Shown piece by piece: positions 24,815 to 33,396 of a stretch of DNA of 49,535 nt. Position 1 is the first letter of the stretch. Each line of letters begins with the position of its first letter. The DNA comes from Paenacidovorax caeni (GTDB lineage Bacteria; Pseudomonadota; Gammaproteobacteria; Burkholderiales; Burkholderiaceae_C). The stretch is from the NCBI RefSeq assembly GCF_001298675.1, contig NZ_CYIG01000026.1:1-49535 (forward strand). The letters are read 5' to 3'. The position numbers and the translations under genes are program-made. The notes below the pieces were generated by a model. The model was not told the DNA's origin. It saw only the letters and a list, made by a program, of their open reading frames with translations, and made no database searches.

Positions 24815-26137
24815 ATGATCTCGTTCCGCCGTCTCCCCATCGCGCTGGCCATGGCTGCCCTGGCCTGCTCTGCACAGGCGCAAAGCCTGCTGGCCTTGGT
24901 GGAGCAGGCCAGTGGCTACGACGCCGCCTGGCAGTCCGCCAGGGCCCAGCTGGATGCGGCCTCCAGCCGCGCCGAACAGGCGCGTGCGGGCCTGCTGCCC
25001 AGCGCGGGCCTGTCGGCGGGTGTGTCCACCGCGCGCACCGAGATCAGCCGCCCCGAGATCAACCTTTCCACACCGAACCGCAACGTTACGTTGTCGGCTT
25101 CGCAGCCCCTGTACCGGCCTGCCAACCGCATTGGCTATGAGCAGGGACAGCGCGGCATCGACGTGGCCCAGGCACAGCTTGACGCCGCGACGCAAGACCT
25201 GCTGGTGCGCGTGAGCCAAGGCTATTTCGACGTGCTAGCCGCGCAGGACACACTGGCCTTCGTGCGTGCGCAGAAGGCCGCGGTGGAGGAGCAGCTCGCC
25301 GCAGCCAAGCGCAATTTCGAGGTGGGCACCAGCACCATCACGGACCAGCGCGAAGCCCAGGCGCGCTACGACATCGTCGTGGCGCAGGAAATTGCCGCCG
25401 AGAACGACCTGCACGTCAAACGCCTGGCGCTCGACCAACTCGTGGGTCGCACCGGCACCGCCCCCCTGCCCCTGGCCCTGCCCGTACAGCTGCCCGCCGA
25501 TGCAACGGGCGACGTAGGTGAATGGGTGCAGAAATCGCAGGAACAGCAGCCGGCCGTACGCCAGGCCACCGTGGCGCTCGATATCGCCCAGCTGGAGACG
25601 CAGAAGGCCCGCACCGGCCACCTGCCCACGGTCGATCTGCAGGCGGGCTACGCCATCAATCACTATCCGAAGGGCACCCTGACGGCTCAGGGCCTGAACC
25701 AGCGCAACACCACGGCGAGCGTGGGCGTGGCGCTGAACCTGCCCCTGTTCGCCGGGTTCGCCGTGCAGAACCGCATCCAGGAAACCCTGGCGCTGGAGGA
25801 AAAGGCACGCGCGGACCTCGAAGGTGCGCGCCGCGCCGTGGCCCAGGGTACGCGCGCCGCGTTCTTCGGCGTCCAGTCGCTGCGCAGCCAGGTCAAGGCG
25901 CTGGAAGCCGCCGAGGCGTCGAGCCAGAGCGCGCTGGACGCCAACAAGCTCGGCTACCAGGTGGGCGTGCGCATCAACATCGACGTCCTCAACGCGCAAA
26001 GCCAGCTCTACCAGACCAAACGCGACCTGGCCGTTGCGCGCTACAACCTGCTCATGGGCCAGCTCAAGCTGCGCCAGGCTGCAGGCACGCTCGCGCTGGA
26101 CGATGTGCAGGCCATCAATGCGCTTCTGGCGCAGTAA
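24815..26137 (+). CDS. tolC: TolC-family outer membrane efflux channel
   Basis: A 440-residue outer membrane factor with a signal peptide (cleaved near AQA, before QSLLALVEQA) and two repeats of the long coiled-coil plus beta-barrel unit. Typical stretches are VLAAQDTLAFVRAQKAAVEEQ in the first repeat, and TRAAFFGVQSLRSQVKALEAAEASSQ with VDVLNAQSQLYQTKRDL-like pairing in the second. It matches the TolC/type I secretion subtype found in betaproteobacteria. AGGAAAG precedes the ATG. It closes the efflux operon and supplies the outer duct for the adaptor and pump. Its 3' end overlaps the convergent GGDEF-EAL gene by 23 bases. Confidence 0.94.
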   Translation: MISFRRLPIALAMAALACSAQAQSLLALVEQASGYDAAWQSARAQLDAASSRAEQARAGLLPSAGLSAGVSTARTEISRPEINLSTPNRNVTLSASQPLYRPANRIGYEQGQRGIDVAQAQLDAATQDLLVRVSQGYFDVLAAQDTLAFVRAQKAAVEEQLAAAKRNFEVGTSTITDQREAQARYDIVVAQEIAAENDLHVKRLALDQLVGRTGTAPLPLALPVQLPADATGDVGEWVQKSQEQQPAVRQATVALDIAQLETQKARTGHLPTVDLQAGYAINHYPKGTLTAQGLNQRNTTASVGVALNLPLFAGFAVQNRIQETLALEEKARADLEGARRAVAQGTRAAFFGVQSLRSQVKALEAAEASSQSALDANKLGYQVGVRINIDVLNAQSQLYQTKRDLAVARYNLLMGQLKLRQAAGTLALDDVQAINALLAQ

Positions 26138-28412
26138 GCATTTGCGCTTCTGTCAACGCCAGCGGGCGCGCATGTAGCTGCTCGGCGGGCATCGGGCGGC
26201 CCAGCAGATAGCCCTGCAGGTAATCACAGCCCTCTGCTTGCAGTATGGCGCGCTGCAGCGCGGACTCGACACCCTCGGCCACAACCTGCAAATGCAGGCT
26301 GTGCGCCATGGAGATGATGGCCCGCACCAGCGAATGGTTGCGGCTGTCCTCCTGCAGGTTCATGACGAAACTGCGGTCGATCTTCACCGTGTTCAGATGA
26401 AAGCGCGCCAGGTAGCTCAGCGATGAATAGCCGGTGCCGAAATCGTCCAGCGACAAGCCCACACCCGCGCCATGCAGCCGGTGCAGCAGCGCCGGCAGGT
26501 CTTCTTGGTCGCTGGCCAGCAGGGTCTCGGTCAGCTCCAGCTCGATGGCGCGCGGCGGCAGGCCATGGCGCTGCAAAAGCGTGTGCAGCAAGGCCTCGAA
26601 GCCCGGGTGTGCGAACTGGCGGGCCGACACGTTGATACTCACGACCGGCGCATCCCAGCCCTGCGCGCGCCACTGCGCCACCTGGCGGATGGCCTCTTCG
26701 AGCACCCACGCACCGACCTCCAGGATCAGGGAGGACTCCTCGGCCACCGGAATGAAGCGCCCCGGCGACACCCAGCCCAGTTGCGGACTCTCCCAGCGCA
26801 GCAGGGCCTCGGCCTTGGTCAAGCGGCCAGTGCGGGCACAGTAGATGGGCTGGTAATGCAGAAGCAACTCGCCCTGCGCCACGGCCTGGCGCAGCGCGGT
26901 CTCAATCCGCAGCGAACCGGCCAGGCGCTCGTCCATGCCGGCTTCGAAAAAGCACCAGCCGCTGCGTCCCCGCGCCTTGGCTTCGTACATGGCAACTTCG
27001 GCGCGCTGCAGCAAGACGCTGGCGGCCAGCGCCTCCTTTCCCGGAAAGGCCACGCCGATGCTTGCATCGAGCTTGAACCCCATGCCGGCATGACTGAAGT
27101 CGCGCCGCACGGCGTTCAATATGGCCTGCGCGCGCGCTTCCACCTCCAGCACGCTCATCAGCGACTGCAGGCGCGGCATGACCAGCGCGAACTCATCGCC
27201 GCTCAGGCGTGCCAGCAGGTCACCGGGCTGCAGGTGCGCCAGCAAGGCCTGTGCCGTCTCACGCAGCACCTGGTCACCGAAGGTGTGGCCCAGGGTGTCA
27301 TTGACTTTCTTGAAGTGGTCCAGGTCGATCAGCAACACGGCACAGTACGTGCCCTGGTGCCGGCTCGCCCCCAGCAGGGCATCGAGCTGCTGCTCCAGAA
27401 AGTGCCGGTTGGACAGCCCGGTGAGCTGGTCGGTGTTGGCCTGCTGCTGGCGCTCTTCCTCCGCCTTTTTGCGTTCGCTCAGGTCGCGGATCTGCGCCAG
27501 GATCACGCGGTGCCCCATGTCCATATGGCTGGAAAAGATGATTTCCGCAGGAAATGGCGCCCCCTGTGCTGGCGTGATGGAACGCTCCAGCCGGACGGGC
27601 TCGTGCAGCGGGGTGGACGTGGCCAGGGCATTGACCTTGCGCGCGATGGCCTCGGCCTCTTCCTGGTCGGCAGCCAGCAGCGGCACGCTGCGCCCTGCCA
27701 GGCTGGCGGGCGAGGCCACGCCAGCGAGCTGTGCGAAGCGCTCATTGCAGAACACCACCTTGCCATCCAGCCTGCGCGCCACCAGCGCATCGGGCAAATG
27801 GCGCAGCACGTTGTGCAGACGCTGGCTCGACAGATGGATGGTGGCGTCGATCAGCGCCAGGCCCAGAAGCGCGCTCGACACCCCATTCACCGCCACGCTC
27901 AACGGGCTCTGGAACGACGTACCCACCGTGTACAGCTCGGCCACTGCGGCCAGGCATGCCAACGCCTTCACGGCGAACGCCAGGCCCGCCGCCTTGTAAC
28001 CCAGGCCCAGGAGAAAACGCGCCGAGACACCGTAGACCAGTACCATCAAAGCCACGACCAGCAACCGCCCAGCCATCTGGCTCGCACCGAAACCAACGGC
28101 AGCCACGGCCAGGCTGATGCCCAGCGCGCGCAGCGCGAGTACCCGCCAACCATGCAAGCGTCCGCGCAATGACTCCGATGCCGCATGCAGCGTGGCGATG
28201 AACACCCCCGTCAGCGCGGTAGACAGCAGGCCGAGCCAGACTTGTGCCTGGAGGACGAAGCGGTGGCCCGACCATGACGCTCCCGCCAGTGCCAGGTGGG
28301 CAATGCCCCACAGCAAGGCGGCATGGTTCTGCCGCGCAGCGTTCCAGCAAACGAGAAACGCGACACCGAGCATGGCCAAGGTGGCGCCCACTATGTCATG
28401 CAAGGGAATCAT
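26115..28412 (-). CDS. Membrane-bound GGDEF-EAL protein, c-di-GMP turnover
   Basis: A 765-residue protein: several N-terminal membrane helices (to about residue 215), a PAS-like domain (about 225-355), GGDEF (about 360-525) and EAL (about 530-755). The GGDEF active site reads SGDEF at about residue 404, and the RxxD inhibitory site is replaced by QPGD, so cyclase activity may persist without product inhibition. The EAL domain keeps KAEALLRW (E535), ELTETLL, DDFGTGYSS, KIDRSF and QGYLLGRP, so phosphodiesterase activity is likely. The start MIPLHDIVGATLAML is chosen because upstream frame sequence is arginine/proline-rich. Its end overlaps tolC on the other strand. Confidence 0.9.
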   Translation of the reverse strand: MIPLHDIVGATLAMLGVAFLVCWNAARQNHAALLWGIAHLALAGASWSGHRFVLQAQVWLGLLSTALTGVFIATLHAASESLRGRLHGWRVLALRALGISLAVAAVGFGASQMAGRLLVVALMVLVYGVSARFLLGLGYKAAGLAFAVKALACLAAVAELYTVGTSFQSPLSVAVNGVSSALLGLALIDATIHLSSQRLHNVLRHLPDALVARRLDGKVVFCNERFAQLAGVASPASLAGRSVPLLAADQEEAEAIARKVNALATSTPLHEPVRLERSITPAQGAPFPAEIIFSSHMDMGHRVILAQIRDLSERKKAEEERQQQANTDQLTGLSNRHFLEQQLDALLGASRHQGTYCAVLLIDLDHFKKVNDTLGHTFGDQVLRETAQALLAHLQPGDLLARLSGDEFALVMPRLQSLMSVLEVEARAQAILNAVRRDFSHAGMGFKLDASIGVAFPGKEALAASVLLQRAEVAMYEAKARGRSGWCFFEAGMDERLAGSLRIETALRQAVAQGELLLHYQPIYCARTGRLTKAEALLRWESPQLGWVSPGRFIPVAEESSLILEVGAWVLEEAIRQVAQWRAQGWDAPVVSINVSARQFAHPGFEALLHTLLQRHGLPPRAIELELTETLLASDQEDLPALLHRLHGAGVGLSLDDFGTGYSSLSYLARFHLNTVKIDRSFVMNLQEDSRNHSLVRAIISMAHSLHLQVVAEGVESALQRAILQAEGCDYLQGYLLGRPMPAEQLHARPLALTEAQMLTAPEAH

Positions 28413-28518
28413 GGCGTTGTTTGGTACACGAGAAAGACTGAAACAGGAAGAGCGCAAGCATCGAGCCCGTGCTGCGGGGCGCAACCCGACGCGAAACCCA
28501 TGTGTGCATGCCAACGGC

Positions 28519-29802
28519 TCATGAATGCAGCAGGCGGCGCACAGCGTCGGCCGTGGCCTGCGCCGCCCCGCGGTGCGCTTGCGCAAAACCCTGGGCGGCG
28601 GCACGCGCGGCGGCCAGCGTCACGGCATCGCAGGCCAGCGCGCACGCAGCATCCACGCCTTGCGCCATGCCAACCACGCGCTGGGCCGCCCCGGCTGCAC
28701 AGGCCTTCTGCGCAGCATCGGCAAAGTTGAAGGTGTGCGGCCCCAGAACTACAGGACAGGCACAGGCCGCGGCCTCGATGAGGTTCTGCCCCCCGAGCGG
28801 TGCAAAGCTGCCGCCGAGCAGTGCGACGTCCGCCAGGCCGTAGTACAGCGCCATTTCGCCTAGGCTGTCGCCCAGCCAGACGTCGGCCTGCGGCAGTCCA
28901 CCCTGCCAGCAACTGCGCCGTGCCACCGACAAGCCCGCAGCCCGCAGCATTTGCTCGACGGCGTCAAAACGCTGCGGATGGCGCGGCACAATGAGCCACT
29001 GCACTTCTGAATTAATAGCTGCTGGCGCTTGCCCCGTAAGGGCTGGAGCCACTTTTTGCTTCAACACATCGAGCCACAGGGCTTCTTCGCCCTCGCGGCT
29101 GCTGGCCAGCAGCACCACGGGCCGCGCTTGGGTGGCGCGCCAGGCCCGACCCTGCGCCAGCTGCGCGCCGTCGGGCTCGACGTCGAACTTCAGGTTGCCA
29201 AAAACCCCCTGCACGGGGGCCCCGAGCGCGCGCAGGCGTTGGGCGTCCGCTTCGGTCTGCGCCCACACCGCCGCCAGGCCCCGGTAGGCCGGGCGCGCCA
29301 GCCAGCCCAGGCGCTGCGCCTTGCGCAGCGAGGCGTCGTTCAAGCGCGCATTGGCCAGCGTCAGGGGAATGCCCTGGCGCTGGCATGCCGCCACCAGGTT
29401 CGGCCAGACCTCGGTTTCCATGAGGATGCCCAGCGCCGGGCGGAAGCGGCGCAAAAAGCGCTGCACGGCAGCGGGCGTGTCCCAGGGTTGCCAGACCTGC
29501 ACGTCGCCCGGCTGCAGCAGCTTGGCGCCCTCGGCGCGTCCGGTGGCCGTGCCGTGGGTCAGCAGCAGGCGCATGCCCGGCAGCGTACGCCGCAGCGCGG
29601 CCAGCAAGATGGCGGCAGCGCGCGTTTCCCCCAGCGAGACGGCGTGCACCCAGACGAAGCCGGAACCCGCGGGCTGGCCGTAGCGGCCGAAGCGCTCTTC
29701 CACCGCCACGGCATAGCCGGGCTCGGCCACGGCGCGGCGGCGCAGCTTGCGGCGCAGCAACGGCTGGGCGGCCCAGGTCAGGGTGCTGTAAAGCCAGCGC
29801 AC
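28519..29802 (-). CDS. waaA: 3-deoxy-D-manno-octulosonic acid (Kdo) transferase
   Basis: A 427-residue WaaA that transfers Kdo residues from CMP-Kdo to lipid A precursor at the inner membrane. It has the hydrophobic N-terminus, the catalytic glutamate E59 in VHAVSLGETRAA, ILMETEVWPN, FGNLKFD, LIVPRHPQRFD and the GGSFAPLGGQNLIEA nucleotide-sugar loop. Between residues 247 and 268 (LKQKVAPALTGQAPAAINSE plus VQ) there is an extra segment encoded by a family A repeat inserted in frame, between the SSREGEE and LIVPRHP motifs. The remainder looks intact, so it probably works. It starts seven bases after the algC stop, forming an algC-waaA operon on the minus strand. Confidence 0.93.
   Translation of the reverse strand: MRWLYSTLTWAAQPLLRRKLRRRAVAEPGYAVAVEERFGRYGQPAGSGFVWVHAVSLGETRAAAILLAALRRTLPGMRLLLTHGTATGRAEGAKLLQPGDVQVWQPWDTPAAVQRFLRRFRPALGILMETEVWPNLVAACQRQGIPLTLANARLNDASLRKAQRLGWLARPAYRGLAAVWAQTEADAQRLRALGAPVQGVFGNLKFDVEPDGAQLAQGRAWRATQARPVVLLASSREGEEALWLDVLKQKVAPALTGQAPAAINSEVQWLIVPRHPQRFDAVEQMLRAAGLSVARRSCWQGGLPQADVWLGDSLGEMALYYGLADVALLGGSFAPLGGQNLIEAAACACPVVLGPHTFNFADAAQKACAAGAAQRVVGMAQGVDAACALACDAVTLAAARAAAQGFAQAHRGAAQATADAVRRLLHS
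29002..29064. repeat. Family A palindromic repeat, copy 4, embedded in waaA
   Basis: On the minus strand GTGGCTCCAGCCCTTACGGG followed by GCAAGCGCCAGCAGCTATTAA matches copy 8 closely (GGCTCCAGCCCTT shared exactly) and copy 7. It keeps the waaA frame open and encodes about 22 residues. Confidence 0.8.
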
Positions 29803-29809
29803 GGCGCGG

Positions 29810-31198
29810 TCAGTGTGCGGCGCTGCCCACCTGTGCGCCGGGCTTCACACGCTCCAGCAGCGCACACATTTGCGCCTCGATGCGCCGCAGCGCCTCTTCC
29901 GTGTGGCCCTCGAAGCGCAGCACCAGCACGGGCGTGGTGTTGCTCGCGCGGATCAGGCCGAAGCCGTCGGGCCAATCCACGCGCAGGCCGTCGATGGTGC
30001 TAATCTGCGCGGGCGCGGCGAAGGCCTCGCCCGCAAGGGTCTGCAGCGCGGCCGTGAGCTGGTGCGGCTCGCCCTCGGCGCACTGCACGTTGAGTTCGGG
30101 CGTGGAGTGGCTCGTGGGCAGGGCATTGAGCACGGCGCTGGGGTCGCTGCTGCGGCTCAGGATCTCCAGCAGGCGGCAGCCCGCGTAGGTGCCGTCGTCG
30201 AAGCCGTACCAGCGCTCCTTGAAGAAGATGTGGCCGCTCATCTCGCCGCCCAGGGGCGAATCCACTTCTTTCATGCGCGCCTTGATGAGCGAGTGGCCGG
30301 TCTTGTACATCAGCGGCTGGCCGCCGGCCGCCTGGATGGCGGGCGCCAGCCGCTGCGTGCACTTCACGTCGAACAGGATGGTGCCGCCCGGCACGCGCGA
30401 GAGCACGTCCTGCGCAAACAGCATCATCTGGCGGTCGGGGAAGATGTTCTGTCCGTCCTTGGTCACAATGCCAAGGCGGTCGCCGTCGCCGTCGAAGGCC
30501 AGGCCCAGCTCGGCGCCGGAGTCCTGCAACGCGGCGATCAGGTCGCGCAGGTTCTCGGGCTTGCTGGGGTCTGGGTGGTGGTTGGGGAAGTTGCCGTCCA
30601 CCTCGGAGAAAAGCTCCACCACCTCGCAGCCCAGCGCACGGAAGATGCCCGGCGCCGAGGCACCAGCCACGCCGTTGCCGCAGTCCACCACAATCTTCAT
30701 CGGGCGCGCGAGCTTCACGTCGCCCACGATACGCTGCACGTAGGCGGGCAGCACGTCGGCCTGGCGCACGCTGCCGCCGGGGGCAAGCTGCCAGGACTCC
30801 GCCTCCATCGTGCGGCGCAGTTGCTGGATATCCTCACCGTAAATGGCGCGGCCGGCCAGTACCATCTTGAAGCCGTTGTAGTCCTTGGGGTTGTGGCTGC
30901 CCGTGATCTGAATGCCACTCTGGCACAGCGTGGCCGCCGCGAAGTACAGCATGGGCGTGGTGCACAGCCCGATGTCGATGACCTCGACCCCGCTTTCCAC
31001 CAAGCCTTGCACCAGCGCAGCGGACAGCTCGGGCCCCGACAGGCGGCCATCGCGCCCTACGGCCACCACGGTCTGCCCCTGGGCCCGCGCGGCCGTGCCG
31101 AAGGCGCGCCCCAAGCCGAGGGCCACGGCGGCGTTCAGAGTGCTCGGAACGATGCCGCGGATGTCGTAGGCCTTGAAGATGGTGGGCGAAATCTGCAC
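29810..31198 (-). CDS. algC: Phosphomannomutase/phosphoglucomutase
   Basis: A 462-residue alpha-D-phosphohexomutase interconverting 1- and 6-phosphates of mannose and glucose for LPS and exopolysaccharide precursors. It starts at GTG 31198 (MQISPTIFKAYDIRGIVPST). Catalytic serine S101 is in QITGSHNPKDYNGF; the metal loop is AFDGDGDRLG; the sugar loop is GGEMSGHIFFKERW; the phosphate-binding end is LRVDWPDGFGLIRASNTTP. All four domains are complete. The longer upstream frame lacks similarity and is ignored. It is upstream of waaA by seven bases; both serve cell-envelope carbohydrate synthesis. Confidence 0.93.
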   Translation of the reverse strand: MQISPTIFKAYDIRGIVPSTLNAAVALGLGRAFGTAARAQGQTVVAVGRDGRLSGPELSAALVQGLVESGVEVIDIGLCTTPMLYFAAATLCQSGIQITGSHNPKDYNGFKMVLAGRAIYGEDIQQLRRTMEAESWQLAPGGSVRQADVLPAYVQRIVGDVKLARPMKIVVDCGNGVAGASAPGIFRALGCEVVELFSEVDGNFPNHHPDPSKPENLRDLIAALQDSGAELGLAFDGDGDRLGIVTKDGQNIFPDRQMMLFAQDVLSRVPGGTILFDVKCTQRLAPAIQAAGGQPLMYKTGHSLIKARMKEVDSPLGGEMSGHIFFKERWYGFDDGTYAGCRLLEILSRSSDPSAVLNALPTSHSTPELNVQCAEGEPHQLTAALQTLAGEAFAAPAQISTIDGLRVDWPDGFGLIRASNTTPVLVLRFEGHTEEALRRIEAQMCALLERVKPGAQVGSAAH

Positions 31199-31325
31199 GG
31201 AAAATCCTGTTGTCGAACGCTGGAAAGAAGCCGCGCATTGTAGGCCTGCGCCTACGCGGTAAAAGCCAAGCACATGTCCGAAAACGGCGCGCCCGCAGGC
31301 AAGCAGGCGACCTATCATGCGCGCC

Positions 31326-32804
31326 ATGTCCACCCCGCTGCCCGCCGACACCGACGACGCCCGCTACCTCGCCCTGAAGGCGCGCGATGCGCGTTTCGAC
31401 GGGCGCTTTTTCACGGGCGTGACCTCAACCGGCATTTACTGCCGCCCGGTCTGCTCGGTACGCACGCCGCGGCGCGAAAACTGCCGCTTTTTTGACCTGG
31501 CGGCACAGGCCGAGCATGCGGGTTTTCGGCCCTGCCTGCGCTGCCGACCGGAGCTGGCACCGCAGGCGCTCGCCTGGTCGGTGCAGGATGCGGGCGCCAT
31601 CCTGGTGCGCCAGGCACTGCGCCTGCTGGATGCCCCCCCAGCCGGTAGCCCCCTGGAGGGCGGCGCACAGGTGGCGCAGCTGGCTGCCCGCCTCGGCGTG
31701 AGCGATCGCCATCTGCGCCGCCTGTTCGACGCCGCCCTGGGCATCTCCCCGCTGCAGTACCTGCAGACACGGCGGTTGCTGGTGGCCAAGCAGTTGCTCA
31801 CCGATACCCGGCTGCCCGTGACCCAGGTGGCGTTGGCCAGCGGCTTTGCCAGCGTGCGGCGCTTCAATGCCGCCTTCGTCCAGCACTATGGACTCAACCC
31901 CACGCAATTGCGACACGCGGGCCCGGCGGACGCGGGGCGCAGCCGCCCAGTGCGGCTGGGCTACCGCCCACCGTACGACGCAGCCGCGTTGCTCGCATTT
32001 TTTGCCGCGCGGCAGATCCCCGCTGTGGAAGCGGCCGACACGCGAGTGCTGCGCCGCACGGCACGTCTGTCTAGCGGCAACGCCGAACACGCCGGGTGGC
32101 TTGAAGCCACTTTCGAAGCGGCGCGCAGCCGGGTCGCGTTGACGGTGAGCGACAGCATGCTCCCGGTGTTGCCCCAGGTGATCGGGCGCGTGCGCGCAAT
32201 GCTGGACCTGGATGCCGACCCGGCTGCCATCGCCACCGTGCTGCATGGTGACTTTCCGGAGGGTGATGGCCTGCGCGTGCCCGGCTGCTTCGACGGCTTC
32301 GAGCTGGCGGTGCGCGCTGTCCTCGGGCAGCAAGTCACGGTGGCAGCGGCACGCACCCTGGTGCAGCGCCTGGTGGAGCGGTTCGGCACACCCATCGAAA
32401 CGCCCTGGCCTGGCCTGAACCGCACCTTCCCGGCGGCTGCCGCACTGGCTACCGCCGAGGGCTCAGCCCTGGGGCAGTTAGGCATCGTGCGCCAACGCCA
32501 GGCGGCCATCGTGGCGCTGGCACGCGCGGTAGACGGCGGCCAGCTCGCCCTGCATGCCCATGCGGATGTACAGGCCACCACGGCAGCGCTGTGCCAATTG
32601 CCAGGCATTGGCGCCTGGACGGCGCAATACATCGCCATGCGCGCATTGCGCTGGCCTGACGCATTCCCCAGCGGCGATGTGGCACTGCACAAAGCCCTGG
32701 GCGTGCAAGGCGCGCGCCAGGCCGCACGCGCGGCGGCCGAGAGGGCGCAGGGCTGGCGCCCATGGCGCAGCTACGCGGTGGTGCGCGCCTGGGCAACGCT
32801 CTGA
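31326..32804 (+). CDS. alkA: Ada-AraC-AlkA fusion: DNA-3-methyladenine glycosylase II with adaptive-response domain
   Basis: A 492-residue three-part protein. The N-terminal Ada zinc domain has C39, C43, C70 and C73 (GIYCRPVCS, FRPCLRC), matching the four-cysteine methyl-phosphotriester acceptor of E. coli Ada. An AraC helix-turn-helix follows (LGVSDRHLRRLFDAALGISP). The C-terminal part is an AlkA glycosylase with helix-hairpin-helix LPGIGAWTAQYIAMRAL and catalytic aspartate in FPSGDVALHKAL. It senses methylated DNA, activates transcription and removes alkylated bases. It is directly upstream of ogt, so the two probably form an adaptive response unit. The ATG at 31326 is preferred. Confidence 0.94.
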   Translation: MSTPLPADTDDARYLALKARDARFDGRFFTGVTSTGIYCRPVCSVRTPRRENCRFFDLAAQAEHAGFRPCLRCRPELAPQALAWSVQDAGAILVRQALRLLDAPPAGSPLEGGAQVAQLAARLGVSDRHLRRLFDAALGISPLQYLQTRRLLVAKQLLTDTRLPVTQVALASGFASVRRFNAAFVQHYGLNPTQLRHAGPADAGRSRPVRLGYRPPYDAAALLAFFAARQIPAVEAADTRVLRRTARLSSGNAEHAGWLEATFEAARSRVALTVSDSMLPVLPQVIGRVRAMLDLDADPAAIATVLHGDFPEGDGLRVPGCFDGFELAVRAVLGQQVTVAAARTLVQRLVERFGTPIETPWPGLNRTFPAAAALATAEGSALGQLGIVRQRQAAIVALARAVDGGQLALHAHADVQATTAALCQLPGIGAWTAQYIAMRALRWPDAFPSGDVALHKALGVQGARQAARAAAERAQGWRPWRSYAVVRAWATL

Positions 32805-32865
32805 GCAGCGGAGGGCTCTGTCCGGCACACCAGACCCATTTAGTATGTAATCAAAGGATTCCGCC

Positions 32866-33396
32866 ATGCACTATCCCACCGACACTGTCCAAAGCCGCTG
32901 CCCTTCGCCGCTGGGCGAGGCGCGTCTGGCTGCCTCCTCCCTGGGGCTTGTGGGTCTGTGGTTCGACGGCCAGCGCCATCTTCCGGCACAGCTCGACGGG
33001 CCGGGCGCTTGGCCAGCCACCGATGCCCATCCCGTGCTGCGCGAGGCGGCCCGCCAGCTGCAGGAATACCTGGGCGGTACGCGCACATGCTTTGACCTGT
33101 CGCTGGATCTGCGTGGCGGCACGCCCTTTCAGCAGGCCGTGTGGCGGGCGCTGTGCGCCATTCCACGCGGCCGCACCACGAGCTACCTCGCTATCGCGCA
33201 GGCACTGGGCAAACCCTCCTCCGTGCGCGCCGTGGGCGCCGCCGTGGGCCGCAACCCGGTGAGCGTGGCCGTGCCCTGCCACCGGGTGCTGGGCAGCGAC
33301 GGCAGCCTCACAGGCTATGCCGGCGGGTTGGAGCGCAAGCGCGCCCTGCTGCGGCTTGAAGAGGCAGCGCCTCCTCCACTTTCGACCGATTCATGA
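32866..33396 (+). CDS. ogt: Methylated-DNA--protein-cysteine methyltransferase
   Basis: A 176-residue suicide alkyltransferase that removes O6-methyl from guanine. The acceptor cysteine is in VAVPCHRVLGSDGSLTGYAG; the helix-turn-helix region is YLAIAQALGKPSSVRAVGAA, followed by RNP; the N-terminal Ogt fold is typical. It is 61 bases after the alkA/ada fusion, consistent with the split that replaces a single Ada protein. Its stop overlaps the start of the downstream exporter gene by four bases (ATGA), so the two are translationally coupled. Confidence 0.96.
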   Translation: MHYPTDTVQSRCPSPLGEARLAASSLGLVGLWFDGQRHLPAQLDGPGAWPATDAHPVLREAARQLQEYLGGTRTCFDLSLDLRGGTPFQQAVWRALCAIPRGRTTSYLAIAQALGKPSSVRAVGAAVGRNPVSVAVPCHRVLGSDGSLTGYAGGLERKRALLRLEEAAPPPLSTDS

